Assembly (NCBI GenBank): GCA_015179045.1
Contig: WHUZ01000203.1
Span: 1-30,423 of the forward strand
Direction of reading: 5' to 3'
DNA length: 30,423 bases
Source: Kalaharituber pfeilii
Taxonomy: Eukaryota > Ascomycota > Pezizomycetes > Pezizales > Pezizaceae
Below the pieces are notes generated by a model. The model worked only from the letters and a program-made list of their open reading frames with translations, was not told the origin of the DNA and searched no databases. Of this stretch, positions 27,524-30,423 are shown piece by piece. The position numbers and the translations under genes were made by a program. How positions within the stretch are numbered: the stretch's first letter is position 1; every line of letters starts with the position of its first letter.

Positions 27524-28499
27524 CAGCAAGAAAATTTTTCATATCTCAAGGCATTATATATATTAGACGAACTAATACTATGGGATGTCAATGGCTTTAT
27601 ACAGTAACATACCCTTTTTATATACAAGGTCCAGATGCCACTCTGAATCGGCTCAACTCTGCAACGGAGGAGTATTTACTATAGCATCTAGCAATTGGTA
27701 CTTTTTATATTATGCATTATAAATTTAGAAGTATATTAAGAACTACAACTTGGACAACCCTACATTGTTAACTCTAGCTTTCAAGTGTCTTCATTCTGAA
27801 CTATAATTCAATTTTGCCTTCTTTCTCAACAACAGCTTCAATTGGGTTATATTCTTAACCACATTTGAATTCGCCTATATTCTTAATATTCTAATATAAA
27901 CTATATTATATTACTGAAGTTGAAATTCCTTATAGACACAGCCTGTTGGATGTCTAACCTTGAAGATGTCAGATCTCCTTATTAATGTACGCTATCTTTC
28001 ATAGCGTTATAGACTATTTTATTAACATGCATAATACAGGACTCCCAAAATACAAAATTTCAGATATTCAATACATACAATAAGCACAGGTTCATACTTT
28101 ATTTTCAGTCTGATGCAGAAGTTACTAATGCAAACTTTTATAAATATAATAGATAATATTGTACTTATAGTCACTTGAATAGATATTTCTGCCTCTTGTT
28201 TATAATATGGCACAATTTCAATATAATACATAAAGACTAGGAGACAATGAATAATTATGAAAGTAAGAAATAGTAATAGAGCAGGAGAAAACAAGTGGAA
28301 AGCGACACAAAGCAGACACAGTACATGGTTTCACTATTAGTTTGCAGAAAACAAGATATTAAATAACTAGAGACAAGAGATAATTAGGAACAATAGAGAA
28401 AAGGATGTATTAGAGAACATGTAGAGAAAAGGAGGTGACAGAAATAAAGAAATTCAAAAGATAGAAAAAGCTGGGAAAGCAAGGCCTGATGTAATATAT

Positions 28500-29936
28500 T
28501 GGTATAGTATACTAGTTCTGATACTGTGTATCCTGCTCAATGGATATATCACTTTGGACTAGGGTTGCCTATCATGTAGTAGTAGGCTAGTTCCTACAGA
28601 GACAGCGATTGAACAGCCGCTCTCTTAACTCCATCTTATAGTGATCTATATTACTCACCATACTATACACCACCATCTCCTGGTCTATGGACCTTGTTTT
28701 TTAGAGAAGCCAATCCTTTACCTCTGTCTTTACATTCGATACAATAAGATCTTAGACCTGGTTTGAATGGTTCTAGTAGGCCTTGATAAGGTAGTTGTAA
28801 ATAGCTTGCTACATGTTAGTAACTCTCCTTGTAATGTCAGATTTATACTTATAAAAGGCAGTTTCAAATTTAAACTCAATACAGTTTTGGTTGAAAGTTC
28901 TAAAACTCTAAGCCTTTACACAATGCTATATCATACTAGCTACCAGGTAGATGAATTATTTGTTTATTCTATTCAGGAATCCAAGGTCAATATGGCTATA
29001 TATTTTTATACTCATAAACTACTTGTTTCAAATTAGCTCAATAATCTCTGCAGCTATAAACTGATTTTTTATCGCCTATGAAAGTAAGCATTAATTCAAC
29101 CACTTGTTACGTTAGAGTACCTACTATATGATATTTCCCCTTACATAAGAAATGGTTATGGAGTAACAACTCTGTTACTTTGGTAGCTTTTGTCTCTGCT
29201 GAGTGATAGTTAAGTCGATATAGATTCATCACTATATCTTGATATTTATATACCAACTGTGATCTCACTCTCAAAAAGATACTCTTAAGCTATAGGATAT
29301 TAGCAATTATTGTGGTTTTATTAGAATAAGATATGTTGACTTACATATAAATCAATGGGGTTAATTTTAACTTTATACTCACCCAGCCTATTCTGAGCTA
29401 TATCCCATAATTCTTTAAGTATATTCACTACTTTACCAGCACTTAATAGTAGATAATCAAAAAGTATTAAATTCCTAATAATTTCCTCCGCCCAGATTAC
29501 TAACTCTTGATATATGGCTGCAATGCTGAAAAACACTTGAGATCGGACCCCTCTATGAGATTGCTATTGAACTAGGTTGCAAAAGTTAATCTTTACTTTA
29601 GAATCTTGTTAAGATTCCTCTGCATCAGATTCTGGCTCCTCTTAGTTATTAAGATCCTAACTTAGGTTCTCTATATCCTGATCTCTACTATCATCACTTA
29701 GATCATGTTCATCTGGAATTATCTATTAAATAAGTAAGTTTAAGGATTTACTAAGAAATAGAGCATTTTAAACTCACCTGTATGATCATTCTTTTACCTA
29801 TTACTTTCTTGACCATAGTATGAACCTTTGATTTCTGTACTATTTTCATAGAAAATTGTCACTTCTTAGACTTCTCTACTAGCATACTATCATCATTTGT
29901 CTTGACTTGCCTTCTAGTGGATATACTAGTAGACAT
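28500..29936 (-). pseudogene. Unrecognised spliced gene of repeat D, right copy
   Basis: Start ATG at 29936 (MSTSISTRRQVKTNDDSM). After the intron at 29723-29777 comes an acidic stretch, PDEHDLSDDSRDQDIENLS, with later stops at what look like CAA or CAG codons; then an open run at 29321-29536 with AAIYQELVIWAEEIIRNLIL and SAGKVVNILKELWDIAQNRL, GEYKVKINPIDLYVS. Further on are HSAETKATKVTELLLHNHFL, FKFETAFYKYKSDITRRVTN and KTEVKDWLL. Most of these align with the left copy. Stops in the two copies are not all at the same places, so each was mutated separately. The function is unknown; the predicted protein mixes a basic head, an acidic segment and a helical middle. A DNA-binding or capsid-like role cannot be excluded or supported. 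Confidence 0.5.
29723..29777 (-). other. Putative spliceosomal intron in the D gene, right copy
   Basis: Donor GTGAGT at 29777, CTTACTTATTTAATAG acceptor ending at 29723, 55 bp. Conserved with 4224-4277. Confidence 0.55.
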
Positions 29937-30423
29937 TTTAAATGTTGAATCAAGTTTGGTAGTAGATGAAGGAAAAGAAAAGAATAATAAGGAGCAGACA
30001 GAGACTGAGTAGAATAAGTAGAGTACAAGAGAAAAGATAGAGTATTATAAAATCGAGAAAGCTATATATCACTTAATATACCCTTCAGTTTCTCTTATAT
30101 CCATCAACATCTTGCTATCAGTACATATATTCTCAGTCTGAGGACAGCTCAGTAGGTATCCTTAGTTGGAAGTTCATGAGATCCTATCACTATGCATTGT
30201 ATCAGTTGGTCAGCATGCTTGGTACTCACATGAGAAGCTCATAAGATTGTATCACCCTATATATTAAGTTAGTCCACCGATGCGGTGGTTCTCACAAAGG
30301 AAGTATGCAAATGTTCTATGTGCTTATTGATTAAGCTTTTCAATTCAAATTGCTATGAGTATAGCGCTTATTTAGAAAAGTATTAGAATAGTTTTAATGA
30401 GCGAGTATTTATTACAGCCAGAA

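Larger units (their letters stand above)
27524..30423. repeat. Dispersed repeat D, right copy (runs off the window)
   Basis: Aligns with 1977-4921 along its whole visible length; position 30423 corresponds to 4921. It interrupts the RNase H of gypsy E. Like the left copy it carries the minus-strand spliced gene and a non-coding 3' half. The stretch 28022-28294 stays open for 90 codons on the minus strand and is conserved with about 2460-2730 of the left copy, but it is hydrophobic, T-rich and without a match I know; I do not call it a gene. Only one unit of the 14-bp repeat is present (about 28475). Confidence 0.8.

Noticed and set aside
28022..28294. 90-codon hydrophobic minus-strand frame in the right D copy
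   Set aside because: Conserved only because the repeat is conserved; the left copy has a stop, composition is T-rich and no start context is evident.
1..30423. CRISPR array, tRNA, rRNA, bacterial operon or phage module
   Set aside because: No regularly spaced repeats with unique spacers, no RNA gene signature and no prokaryotic gene organisation; the content is fungal retroelements.

Overview
The window is a repeat-only block from what is most likely a filamentous ascomycete (Pezizomycotina). The case rests on chromodomain Ty3/gypsy elements, a Tad1-like LINE with an RNase H domain, one short GTGAGT...TAG intron, and AT-rich relics in which glutamine and arginine codons have repeatedly become TAA, TAG or TGA. 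That pattern of C-to-T and G-to-A changes is what repeat-induced point mutation (RIP) leaves. I found no convincing host gene, rRNA, tRNA, CRISPR array or prokaryotic signal. Species cannot be named from the sequence.

Layout, left to right. (1) 1-1976: plus-strand gypsy relic 'A' with gag, protease and the start of the reverse transcriptase. (2) 1977-4921: left copy of an unclassified dispersed repeat 'D', carrying a broken spliced gene on the minus strand; the right copy fills 27524-30423 and runs off the window. (3) 4922-8990: AT-rich DNA with an unrecognised minus-strand broken gene, a plus-strand C2H2 zinc-finger relic and a 92-bp tandem duplication. (4) 8993-about 12770: minus-strand, 5'-truncated LINE with poly(A), split by an 877-bp LTR element with no coding capacity (TRIM-like) at 11029-11905. 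(5) About 12986-13496 and 20716-24632: two halves of minus-strand gypsy relic 'B'. (6) Between them, a small insertion 'F', itself split by 'C' (13956-20645), a nearly full-length GC-richer chromovirus with two LTRs and a perfect 5-bp target duplication. (7) 24635-25695: two copies of a short inverted-repeat element lying tail to tail. (8) 25698-27523: minus-strand gypsy relic 'E' (RNase H, integrase, chromodomain), cut by the right copy of D.

The genes do not form a pathway. What can be read is a stratigraphy. A, B and E are the oldest layer and belong to one family. D, the LINE, F and the inverted-repeat elements interrupt gypsy or older DNA, the TRIM interrupts the LINE, and C interrupts F. 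C keeps a YLDD reverse transcriptase box, while the LINE (YVDN) and B (YLND) have lost a catalytic aspartate. No element looks competent to move alone: even C has several frameshifts and in-frame stops. The least described items are D, the TRIM and the paired inverted-repeat elements.
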